A stretch of 10,145 nt of DNA from Deltaproteobacteria bacterium (GTDB taxonomy: Bacteria > Desulfobacterota > DSM-4660 > Desulfatiglandales > Desulfatiglandaceae), in NCBI GenBank assembly GCA_018644785.1, contig JABGPV010000184.1:1-10145 (forward strand), written 5' to 3'. Positions 1 to 5,805 of this stretch are shown piece after piece. The position numbers and the translations under genes were made by a program. Position 1 is the stretch's first letter; each line of letters opens with the position of its first letter. Below the pieces are notes generated by a model. It had not been told where the DNA came from. It saw only the letters and a program-made list of their open reading frames with translations, and did not search any database.

Positions 1-488
1 TGGCCGAGTTCAGTTACAACCGCCTCAATGACAAAGCCTGTGAAGCAATGGCATGGGCACAGTATCTGGGAGCCATGACCTATGCCATGGGTGGTGGCCT
101 TGGCATGATCCATGGGTTGGCCCATCAGATTTCTGCCATGAATGATTTACATCATGGCCTGACCAATGCTATGACCATGGTGCCTGTGGTTAAACGCAAC
201 TATGTGGCTGCACCCGATGGGTATGCCGAGTTGGCCAGGAATGCTATGAGTGTTGATACAAGCGGCATGGATCGTTTCCAGGCTGCGGAAATAGCAGTAG
301 AGAAAATTGAGTATCTCCGCAACGTAGTCGGTATTACTGATGAAGCCTGTAAACTGAGCACATACGGCCTTACTGAAGAAGATTGCAAGCACATGGCAGG
401 AAACTCAGTTAATGACCTGTGCAACGAGGGAAGTGCCAGGGATTGGACTGTAGAAGACTCATTTGAGGTCTATATGAGCATGATGTAA
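1..488 (+). CDS. Iron-containing alcohol dehydrogenase, C-terminal part (5' end outside window)
   Basis: The reading frame is open from base 3 to TAA at 486-488, giving about 161 C-terminal residues of a family usually near 380-400 aa. Group III Fe-dependent alcohol dehydrogenases oxidise alcohols to aldehydes with NAD(P) and a divalent metal in the cytoplasm. The diagnostic segment IHGLAHQISAMNDLHHG aligns with the FucO-type VHGMAHPLGAFYNTPHG. The His codons at 111-113 and 153-155 match the two C-terminal metal ligands (14 residues apart), and the His at 123-125 matches the conserved active-site His. The C-terminal helical region (SARDWTVEDSFEVYMSMM) is also typical. A mycofactocin precursor gene follows 115 bp downstream. 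Some Fe-ADHs (methanol:NDMA oxidoreductase type) are known mycofactocin-dependent nicotinoproteins, so this enzyme may use that cofactor; this is inferred from context, and the substrate is unknown. Confidence 0.88.
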   Translation, partial: AEFSYNRLNDKACEAMAWAQYLGAMTYAMGGGLGMIHGLAHQISAMNDLHHGLTNAMTMVPVVKRNYVAAPDGYAELARNAMSVDTSGMDRFQAAEIAVEKIEYLRNVVGITDEACKLSTYGLTEEDCKHMAGNSVNDLCNEGSARDWTVEDSFEVYMSMM

Positions 489-494
489 TCCCAA

Positions 495-522
495 AAGGCG
501 CGGATCTGTTGATCCGCGCCTT
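495..522 (+). terminator. Strong hairpin after the alcohol dehydrogenase gene, probable terminator
   Basis: A perfect 12-bp inverted repeat (AAGGCGCGGATC / GATCCGCGCCTT) with a TGTT tetraloop lies 6 bp after the stop codon. The position and GC-rich stem suggest transcription termination or 3' end protection of the ADH mRNA. Only two T residues close the stem and no U-tract follows (CATGTTCTG), so it is not a textbook intrinsic terminator. It could allow read-through to the mftA-like gene downstream. Confidence 0.6.
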
Positions 523-603
523 CATGTTCTGTGCTGTCCGGGTAGTCAGGTTAAATATGTTGTTGAAAATCAAGCGAATCAAACGGAGGCGGTATTTAAA
601 CAA

Positions 604-735
604 ATGGTCAATCATGAAGATAACATAATATTCCAGAATGATGAGAAAAAACCCACCCAGGAAGATGATATTTTTTGTACAGAAGAGATCGGGATTGAAG
701 AGATGGCAATTGATGGGATCTGCGGGGTTTATTAG
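604..735 (+). CDS. mftA: Mycofactocin precursor peptide (MftA-like), 43 aa
   Basis: This small ORF encodes an acidic 43-residue peptide ending in EEMAIDGICGVY before TAG at 733-735. MftA precursors are short acidic leaders with a nearly invariant C-terminal core IDGMCGVY. In the known pathway MftC, with chaperone MftB, oxidatively decarboxylates the terminal Tyr and cross-links it to Val, and MftE releases the modified Val-Tyr that becomes the redox cofactor mycofactocin. Here the Val-Tyr pair, the preceding Gly, the Cys and the Ile-Asp-Gly are all present, and only Met is replaced by Ile. ATG 604 is the only start codon in frame. A GGAGG lies at 585-589, a long 14 nt upstream, so the ribosome site is imperfect. 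A MftB-like gene lies about 1.8 kb downstream, which supports the call. The 43-aa length is normal for the family. The leader is AT-rich compared with the downstream enzyme genes. Confidence 0.82.
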   Translation: MVNHEDNIIFQNDEKKPTQEDDIFCTEEIGIEEMAIDGICGVY

Positions 736-779
736 AAAGTTTGAATTTTTGTTAGGCAATGGCGGTCCTTGGGATAAAT

Positions 780-784
780 GGAGA
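780..784 (+). promoter_or_regulatory. Ribosome binding site fixing the start of the acyl-CoA synthetase
   Basis: GGAGA at 780-784 sits 5 nt before ATG 790. The alternative ATG at 778 overlaps this site and has no good Shine-Dalgarno sequence of its own, so 790 is preferred. The 54 bp between the mftA-like gene and this start contain nothing else I recognise. Confidence 0.6.
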
Positions 785-789
785 TTCTG

Positions 790-2391
790 ATGCGAACGTC
801 CAGTGTAAACAAAAGTATTCTGACGCCGGTCGAATTCCTGACCAGGAGCGCCCTCGTCTATCCCCACAAGACAGCAGTTGTCTATGGAGAAAAACGGTAT
901 AGTTACAGGGAATTTTCCCGGAGAATCTATCGCCTGGCCAGCGCACTGCGGCAAAACGGCGTCGGCAAGGGTGACAAGGTGGCTTTCATCTGTCCGAATA
1001 TCCCGGCCATGCTCGAAGCACATTATGCCGTACCCCTGAGCGGTGCAGCCCTCGTCAGCGTTAATATCCGTCTCTCTCCGGGAGAGGTTTCATACATAAT
1101 CGATCATTCAGATGCAAAATTCGTGGTTGTCGACAGCGAGTTTGCATCAATGGTTCAACCGGGTGAACTGCCAAAAGTCAAAACCTATGTCACGGTCTGT
1201 GATGTCAGCGACTCCATCTCTCTTGAGGGTATGGAGTATGAAGCCTTCCTGTCAACCGGTTCACCCGAGCCATTTATCGCAGATATCGATTCCGAAGACC
1301 AGCTGCTTTCCATCAACTATACCAGCGGTACCACCGGTCGCCCTAAAGGCGTCATGTACCATCACCGGGGAGCGTACCTCAATGCCATCGGCGAAGTTCT
1401 TGAATCCGGTTTGACGGCGTCTTCAGTTTACCTCTGGACCCTACCCATGTTCCACTGCAACGGCTGGTGCTTCACTTGGGGCGTTACCGCCGTCGGCGCC
1501 ACCCATGTATGCCTGCGTACGGTGGTCGCTGAAGAAATTTATCGTCTGATCGAAAAGGAAGATGTATCTCACCTCTGCGCCGCCCCAACGGTACTCATTA
1601 CCATGAGCACCTGGCCGGGCGCTTCCAAAATAAAAATGAAGCGTACCCTCAAGATCATGACCGCCGGCGCCCCGCCGGCGCCCACCATTATCCGGAATAT
1701 GGAGGCTATTGGAGCCGATATTACCCATACATACGGCCTCACGGAGGTGTATGGGCCCCACAGTGTCTGCGCCTGGCAGCCTGCCTGGAATACGATCTCA
1801 GCTGATGAAAAGGCAACGATGAAATCACGGCAGGGGGTCCCCTATATTGTCACGCACTTCATGGATGTGGTAGAGCCTCTAACCATGGAACCGGTCGCCA
1901 GGGATGGTAAGACCATGGGAGAGATTGTCATGCGGGGAAACAATGTCATGACCGGTTATTACAACGACCCTGAGGCGACCGCAGTCGCATTTGAGGGCGG
2001 CTGGTTCCACAGCGGCGATCTGGCTGTCATGCACCCGGACGGCTATGTCCAGATCATGGACAGGAAAAAGGATATCATCATCAGCGGCGGTGAAAATATT
2101 TCCACGGTCGAAGTTGAAAACGCCATATACGGGCATCCTCATGTCCTGGAAGTAGCCGTCATTCCGGTACCGGACCCGAAATGGGGCGAGGTTCCAAAGG
2201 CTTTTGTCGTATCCAAACCGGGTAGCAGCCCATCGGAAGAGGATATCATTGTATTTACCAAGAAACACCTGGCCCGTTTCAAGGCACCCAAACATGTGGA
2301 ATTCGGTGAGCTGCCAAAAACCGCTACGGGTAAAATACAGAAGTTCAAACTCCGGGAAAAGGAGTGGGCGGGGAAAAAGCGGATCAATTGA
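790..2391 (+). CDS. AMP-forming acyl-CoA synthetase (fatty acid/organic acid-CoA ligase)
   Basis: The protein has 533 aa from ATG 790. Members of the ANL superfamily activate a carboxylic acid with ATP to an acyl-adenylate and transfer it to CoA. Conserved motifs occur in order: the P-loop YTSGTTGRPKG (residues 177-187), TYGLTE (314-319), FHSGDL (Asp410 binds the ribose), the hinge segment DRKKDIIISGGENIS, and the C-terminal PKTATGKIQK with catalytic Lys515. The N-terminal LTPVEFLTRSALVYPHKTA and the overall spacing resemble the short/medium-chain subgroup that includes DmdB (methylmercaptopropionate-CoA ligase) and plant AAE enzymes. The exact substrate cannot be read from the sequence. It lies between the mftA-like and mftB-like genes, probably in one transcript. 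With the alcohol dehydrogenase and the aldehyde oxidoreductase it could form an alcohol-to-acyl-CoA route (inference). No truncation or missing motif is seen. Confidence 0.92.
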   Translation: MRTSSVNKSILTPVEFLTRSALVYPHKTAVVYGEKRYSYREFSRRIYRLASALRQNGVGKGDKVAFICPNIPAMLEAHYAVPLSGAALVSVNIRLSPGEVSYIIDHSDAKFVVVDSEFASMVQPGELPKVKTYVTVCDVSDSISLEGMEYEAFLSTGSPEPFIADIDSEDQLLSINYTSGTTGRPKGVMYHHRGAYLNAIGEVLESGLTASSVYLWTLPMFHCNGWCFTWGVTAVGATHVCLRTVVAEEIYRLIEKEDVSHLCAAPTVLITMSTWPGASKIKMKRTLKIMTAGAPPAPTIIRNMEAIGADITHTYGLTEVYGPHSVCAWQPAWNTISADEKATMKSRQGVPYIVTHFMDVVEPLTMEPVARDGKTMGEIVMRGNNVMTGYYNDPEATAVAFEGGWFHSGDLAVMHPDGYVQIMDRKKDIIISGGENISTVEVENAIYGHPHVLEVAVIPVPDPKWGEVPKAFVVSKPGSSPSEEDIIVFTKKHLARFKAPKHVEFGELPKTATGKIQKFKLREKEWAGKKRIN

Positions 2392-2500
2392 GAAACGATG
2401 GAGGTGGATGAACTTTAAGCCACCAAAATCAATGTGGTTAGAATGTTCAAAATCCTGTCGGGTGGGAAATGGATCCTGCATTATGGAGAGGGCCTCACCA

Positions 2501-2505
2501 AGGTG
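2501..2505 (+). promoter_or_regulatory. Ribosome binding site deciding the mftB-like start
   Basis: AGGTG at 2501-2505 is 5 nt before ATG 2511. The longer in-frame start at ATG 2469 has its only purine-rich site (GGTGGGA) almost touching the ATG, and the 14 extra residues it would add do not resemble the family. The shorter start is therefore preferred. Confidence 0.5.
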
Positions 2506-2510
2506 AATCA

Positions 2511-2786
2511 ATGGAGCCAACAGAAGATCCAAGATATATTTTGTCATCTGGAACACAGGTCAGAGAAGAGGATTTTGGACTCCTTTTCTATACAATGAAT
2601 GGGCCCCGTCTCTATTTTTTGTCGTCCGGTCCATTGCTTGATACTTCATTCTTTAGGGGTGAAATTACTCTTGACCTGTGGATACGATTGAAAAAGGAGG
2701 GGAGATCTGCACCAAAAAAAGAGATAAATAGTATAAAAAAAACCTTGGATCAGCTGAGAGCGAAAGGGGTCATCATTGAGTGCTAA
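2511..2786 (+). CDS. mftB: Mycofactocin chaperone MftB-like RRE protein, 91 aa
   Basis: The 91-aa product has the layout of MftB, the small RiPP-recognition-element (PqqD-like) protein that binds the MftA leader and presents it to the radical SAM enzyme MftC. The N-terminal half, with DPRYILSSGTQVREEDFG then LLFYTMNGPRLYFLSSG (residues 6-40), matches the family pattern of a tyrosine/leucine start, a V-R-x-E-x-F-G step and a two-strand segment ending in Y/F-L. The C-terminal half is charged and probably helical, ending in LDQLRAKGVIIEC, as in the winged-helix part of RRE domains. It follows the acyl-CoA synthetase gene by 119 bp and the mftA-like gene by about 1.8 kb. No mftC follows; the next gene is the aldehyde oxidoreductase. 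The stretch is noticeably more AT-rich than the enzyme genes on either side. I recognise it by pattern only, so a profile search would be decisive. Confidence 0.72.
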   Translation: MEPTEDPRYILSSGTQVREEDFGLLFYTMNGPRLYFLSSGPLLDTSFFRGEITLDLWIRLKKEGRSAPKKEINSIKKTLDQLRAKGVIIEC

Positions 2787-2946
2787 TATGGCCAGGGCGG
2801 GGCTTCGGGCCCGGTGAACGTCACCTGGGGAAATTACGCTGATGCGTAGATGTCCTTGGGGACGATGAGCTGGCCTTGACTGCTGTTTCTGAGACAACGG
2901 CCCTCACCACAAACGCAAATATCCCGCTAGATCGGCGGCGACAAAA

Positions 2947-2975
2947 TTGATTTAAACCCATTGGGGGCGTGTAAA
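2947..2975 (+). promoter_or_regulatory. Possible weak sigma70-type promoter for the aldehyde oxidoreductase
   Basis: TTGATT (2947-2952) and TGTAAA (2970-2975) are separated by 17 bp and each matches 4 of 6 consensus bases. The site is 38 bp before the start codon. This is a weak match found by eye and could be chance. Confidence 0.22.
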
Positions 2976-2998
2976 CAAAAACCTAATTTTTCAAAAAA

Positions 2999-3005
2999 AG
3001 GAGGG
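2999..3005 (+). promoter_or_regulatory. Strong Shine-Dalgarno site of the aldehyde oxidoreductase
   Basis: The purine run AGGAGGG lies 7 nt before ATG 3013. It is the best ribosome binding site in the window and suggests high translation of this enzyme. Confidence 0.7.
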
Positions 3006-3012
3006 AAAGGCT

Positions 3013-4755
3013 ATGGACAAAATTGTTCGAATTAACATGGGTGGGGAGGCAGGACCTAAGGTGAGCACCGGGCCTCTGGGGGATTATGCCGGTTTTGGTG
3101 GCCGTGCCATGACATCGGCGATCGTTTCAAAGGAGGTTCCCCCGCTATGTCATCCTCTGGGAGCAGATAACAAGTTGATCATAGCCCCCGGAATGTTGAG
3201 CGGATCTGTTGCGGCTATGTCCGGACGTATTTCCGTGGGGTGTAAGAGCCCGCTGACCGGCGGTATCAAAGAAGCCAATTCGGGCGGCCAGCCGTCGCAG
3301 ATGCTGGGCCGGCTGGGTTATGCCGCCATCGTGCTTGAGGGAAAACCAAAGGACGACACACTTTACAAAGTTTTCATCAATTCGGATGGTGTTCAGATCA
3401 CTCCGGACAACAGCCTAAAGATGCTCGGCAATTACGACCTGGTGGCCAAAATGAATGCGGAATACGGTGACAAGATCGCCTGCATCTCCATCGGCCAGGC
3501 CGGTGAACAGAAGCTGTCCGCCGCATCGATTGCCTTTACAGACATGGAACAACGGCCCACACGTCACGCCGGCCGCGGGGGTGTCGGCGCCGTGATGGGC
3601 GCCAAGGGCGTTAAGGTCATTATAGTGGATGACGCCGGTATGTCAAAACGCTCACCGGGAAACCCGGAAAAGTTCAAAGAAGCAAACAAAGCGTTTGTGG
3701 CCGGACTGAAGAAACATCCGGTGACCGGCGAAGGACTCCCGGCTTACGGAACCAACGTCTTGACCAACGTATTGAACGAAGCCGGCGGATATCCCACCCG
3801 AAACTTTTCATCCGGCCAATTTGAAGGTGCTTCCAAGATCAGCGGCGAAGCCCAGGCCGAAATGGAAAACGCCAGGGGCGGGGAAGGGTCTGCCACCCAC
3901 GGCTGCCATAAGGGCTGTGTTATCCGCTGCTCCGGAACCTTTTATGACAAGGACGGAAAATTTGTGACCAAACAGGTTGAATACGAAACCATCTGGGCCC
4001 ATGGCGGAAACTGCGGCATCGACGACCTGGACGCCATCGCAAAGTTAGACCGAATGGACGATGACTTCGGGGTGGACACCATTGACATGGGCGTCACCAT
4101 CGGTGTGGCCATGGAAGGGGGGCTGGCGAACTTCGGTGATGCCGAAGCAGCCATCAACCTGGTCAAGGAAGTGGGCGCGGGAACACCCCTTGGGAAAATA
4201 CTGGGCAGTGGTGCGGCTGTCACCGGACAGGTTCTCGGCGTGGAACGGGTACCGGTTGTCAAAAAACAGGCGCTTCCGGCCTATGATCCCAGAGCAGTTC
4301 AGGGGATCGGTGTGACCTATGCCACGACCCCAATGGGTGCGGATCACACAGCCGGGTATGCCGTGGCCACCAACATCCTCGGTGTGGGCGGCAGTGTGGA
4401 TCCTTTGAAACCCGAAGGGCAGGTCGAGCTGTCCAGGAATCTGCAAATTGCAACAGCCGCCATTGACGCCACGGGCATGTGCCTGTTCATCGCCTTTGCG
4501 ATTCTGGACCAACCAGACACTTTTCAGGCCCTGGTCGATCTGGTCGGTGGCTTTCTTGGTGCGGACATGACGGCGGATGACGTCACGGAACTCGGCAAAA
4601 ACATCCTCAAGATGGAAAGGGATTTCAACAAACGAGCCGGTTTTACCAACAAAGACGATCGGTTGCCCGCGTTTTTCAAGGAAGAGGCATTACCGCCTCA
4701 CAATGTGACCTTCGGGGTGACGGACGAGGAGTTGGATCAGGTCTTTAACTTTTAA
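3013..4755 (+). CDS. Aldehyde:ferredoxin oxidoreductase, tungsten-pterin type
   Basis: The 580-aa product is close to the usual size (about 600 aa) of AOR-family enzymes, which oxidise aldehydes to carboxylic acids in the cytoplasm with a tungsten bis-pyranopterin and one [4Fe-4S] cluster, passing electrons to ferredoxin. The N-terminal pterin-binding domain is clear (SGRISVGCKSPLTGG near residues 70-84, HAGRGGVGAVMGAKG near 190-205). Cluster cysteines are Cys298, Cys302 and Cys306 in HGCHKGCVIRC, plus Cys490 in DATGMCLF, the usual distal D-x-x-G-x-C site. His445 in GADHTAGY matches the conserved active-site region. The first cysteine spacing is C-x3-C-x3-C rather than the C-x2-C-x3-C of the founding archaeal enzyme; I believe this is typical of a bacterial subgroup but cannot confirm it here. 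It is preceded by a long leader and followed by a terminator, so it is probably its own transcription unit. Substrate is unknown; context suggests the aldehyde made by the upstream alcohol dehydrogenase. Confidence 0.92.
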   Translation: MDKIVRINMGGEAGPKVSTGPLGDYAGFGGRAMTSAIVSKEVPPLCHPLGADNKLIIAPGMLSGSVAAMSGRISVGCKSPLTGGIKEANSGGQPSQMLGRLGYAAIVLEGKPKDDTLYKVFINSDGVQITPDNSLKMLGNYDLVAKMNAEYGDKIACISIGQAGEQKLSAASIAFTDMEQRPTRHAGRGGVGAVMGAKGVKVIIVDDAGMSKRSPGNPEKFKEANKAFVAGLKKHPVTGEGLPAYGTNVLTNVLNEAGGYPTRNFSSGQFEGASKISGEAQAEMENARGGEGSATHGCHKGCVIRCSGTFYDKDGKFVTKQVEYETIWAHGGNCGIDDLDAIAKLDRMDDDFGVDTIDMGVTIGVAMEGGLANFGDAEAAINLVKEVGAGTPLGKILGSGAAVTGQVLGVERVPVVKKQALPAYDPRAVQGIGVTYATTPMGADHTAGYAVATNILGVGGSVDPLKPEGQVELSRNLQIATAAIDATGMCLFIAFAILDQPDTFQALVDLVGGFLGADMTADDVTELGKNILKMERDFNKRAGFTNKDDRLPAFFKEEALPPHNVTFGVTDEELDQVFNF

Positions 4756-4775
4756 TTTTCATCAGCATCATGGTT

Positions 4776-4813
4776 AAATGGGGGGAGGCCCTGCATGGTT
4801 CCCCCCATTTTTT
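4776..4813 (+). terminator. Rho-independent terminator after the aldehyde oxidoreductase
   Basis: A perfect 10-bp stem AAATGGGGGG (4776-4785) / CCCCCCATTT (4801-4810) with a 15-nt loop is followed by a T-run (4808-4813). This is a good intrinsic terminator 20 bp after the stop codon. It separates the enzyme from its MoaD-like neighbour. Confidence 0.85.
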
Positions 4814-4860
4814 CTGAAAACCATCATTTTCATATGTAAGCTTGATGTTAAATACGCCCT

Positions 4861-5097
4861 ATGCCGGTCACTATCGAAATAAAACTTTTTGCTTCTCTGA
4901 AAAAGTACCTGCCCGCTGGCTCAGCATGCCGTTACCCTGTTGAACCAGGCACGCCTTTATCCGCCTTGCTTGATCAACTGCGTATCCCAGAAGACGAGGT
5001 CAAGCTCATTTTTATCGATGGTGTGAAAGAAGATACGAGCGTCCTTCTCCACGGCGGCGAAAGGGTTGGTGTTTTCCCACCCATAGGGGGCGGTTAA
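4861..5097 (+). CDS. MoaD/ThiS-family small sulfur carrier, 78 aa
   Basis: The 78-aa protein has the beta-grasp pattern of MoaD/ThiS: an N-terminal VTIEIKLFASLKKYLP strand-helix, a central helix (TPLSALLDQLRIP), the FIDGVKEDTSVLLHGGERVGVFPP segment, and a C-terminal Gly-Gly ending (PPIGGG). The terminal Gly is activated as an adenylate and thiocarboxylated so that it can donate sulfur, here most likely for pyranopterin dithiolene synthesis. MoaD-like genes commonly sit beside AOR genes, and this one starts 105 bp after the AOR stop, but beyond a terminator. An in-frame TAA lies just upstream (4849-4851), so ATG 4861 is the only ATG start. No clear Shine-Dalgarno precedes it, so translation may be weak. 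Assignment to the AOR cofactor is inferred from position. Confidence 0.85.
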   Translation: MPVTIEIKLFASLKKYLPAGSACRYPVEPGTPLSALLDQLRIPEDEVKLIFIDGVKEDTSVLLHGGERVGVFPPIGGG

Positions 5098-5140
5098 CTG
5101 AAAACAGCCAAATGTGCTTATCATCAATAGGAGTGCTACT

Positions 5141-5752
5141 ATGATAAAAACAAGCTTGGCGGCAGAATTCCTGTTTGACACAATGGATTCGGGTGTCGTG
5201 GCGTTTTCATCCATTTTGCAGGCAGGTTTCAAAGTCAATGTCCACACCGGTGTCAGCATCAGGGATCTGCTCTGCAATCAGTTTGATGTGAATCCTGACT
5301 ATGTGGAAGACCGAATCCGAACGGCCTTCCTGAACGGAAAGCCGGTTGACGATTTTTCAACGGCCATCATGGAAAGCGGCGCCACGCTGGCGCTTTCGGC
5401 TGCCATGCCGGGACTGGTCGGCGCAACCTTTCGCAAGGGTGGAGACCTGGCCGTCTTTCGCGGCACGATCACGCACCGGCGGGGGGATACGATCGTCGAG
5501 GAACGTCTAGGAGTGGTATCCATCAAGTTGTTCAATCTTCTGGCCAAAGAAATCGGCTTAACCTTTCTCAAGCGTGGTGTTATGGTCGACTCGGATACGG
5601 CGAGGTGGTTTTTTTCCGATCCACCGGATGCATTTCGAAGGGGTTGCAAAAGCATCCTGGTAAATGGAGAGGATATTCATATGGACCAACTATCTCAAAC
5701 GATTACATCGGGGTCGGAGGGTTTTGTCGAGCTTCGGCTGATGGCTTCATAA
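5141..5752 (+). CDS. Conserved-looking hypothetical protein, 203 aa
   Basis: I do not recognise this family with certainty. ATG 5141 is chosen over the upstream ATG 5114 because AGGAG (5129-5133) lies 7 nt before it. No signal peptide or membrane segment is evident. Residues about 30-100 contain a pattern suggestive of a ubiquitin-like beta-grasp domain: a helix, then AFLNGKPVDDFSTAIMESGATLALS, comparable with the NGE-x-V-x-D...DGD-x-V-x-L part of MoaD/ThiS proteins. The following segment AAMPGLVGATFRKGG is rich in Gly. The C-terminal half is mixed alpha/beta with a second VNGEDI segment. It follows the MoaD-like gene by 43 bp and precedes the FIST gene by 53 bp, so it may act with either the sulfur carrier or the sensor group. 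The beta-grasp idea is speculative. Confidence 0.7.
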   Translation: MIKTSLAAEFLFDTMDSGVVAFSSILQAGFKVNVHTGVSIRDLLCNQFDVNPDYVEDRIRTAFLNGKPVDDFSTAIMESGATLALSAAMPGLVGATFRKGGDLAVFRGTITHRRGDTIVEERLGVVSIKLFNLLAKEIGLTFLKRGVMVDSDTARWFFSDPPDAFRRGCKSILVNGEDIHMDQLSQTITSGSEGFVELRLMAS

Positions 5753-5805
5753 AACATTTTTTCTTCAAATACCCATCTAAGAGCTTTTCGGAAAGCGTCC
5801 AGACT

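Larger units (their letters stand above)
2787..3012 (+). other. 226-bp gene-free leader upstream of the aldehyde oxidoreductase
   Basis: All frames are interrupted and no ORF with a credible start was found. The first part is GC-rich and can fold: GGGC/GCCC (2800-2803 with 2809-2812), GGTGA/TCACC (2813-2817 with 2821-2825), and an outer CCA/TGG pair (2792-2794 with 2826-2828) that would enclose both as a small three-way junction. The second half turns AT-rich toward the ribosome binding site. It may hold the promoter and a structured 5' leader for the tungstoenzyme gene. No known riboswitch could be confirmed by eye. Confidence 0.4.

Noticed and set aside
736..789. Sigma54-like promoter (TGGCGGTCCTTGGG) before the CoA ligase
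   Set aside because: The essential GC of the -12 element is missing, and the spacing to a transcribed start is not supported.
409..1023. Long minus-strand frame of 204 codons
   Set aside because: It runs antisense across the ADH end, the hairpin, the mftA-like gene and the ligase start; composition and lack of any motif indicate a shadow frame.
1879..2556. Minus-strand frame of 225 codons
   Set aside because: It is antisense to the strongly supported acyl-CoA synthetase and shows no recognisable domain.
2787..2940. Possible degraded mftC or other gene remnant after the mftB-like gene
   Set aside because: Short open stretches exist (for example 2843-2950), but none shows a radical SAM CxxxCxxC motif or any family I recognise, and stops interrupt all frames.
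4045..4512. Minus-strand frame of 155 codons inside the aldehyde oxidoreductase
   Set aside because: It lies wholly opposite a well-conserved enzyme gene and has no family features.
5605..5805. 67-codon N-terminal extension of the FIST frame starting at ATG 5605
   Set aside because: It overlaps the end of the preceding gene, is low-complexity and not FIST-like; the FIST homology and normal length begin at ATG 5806.
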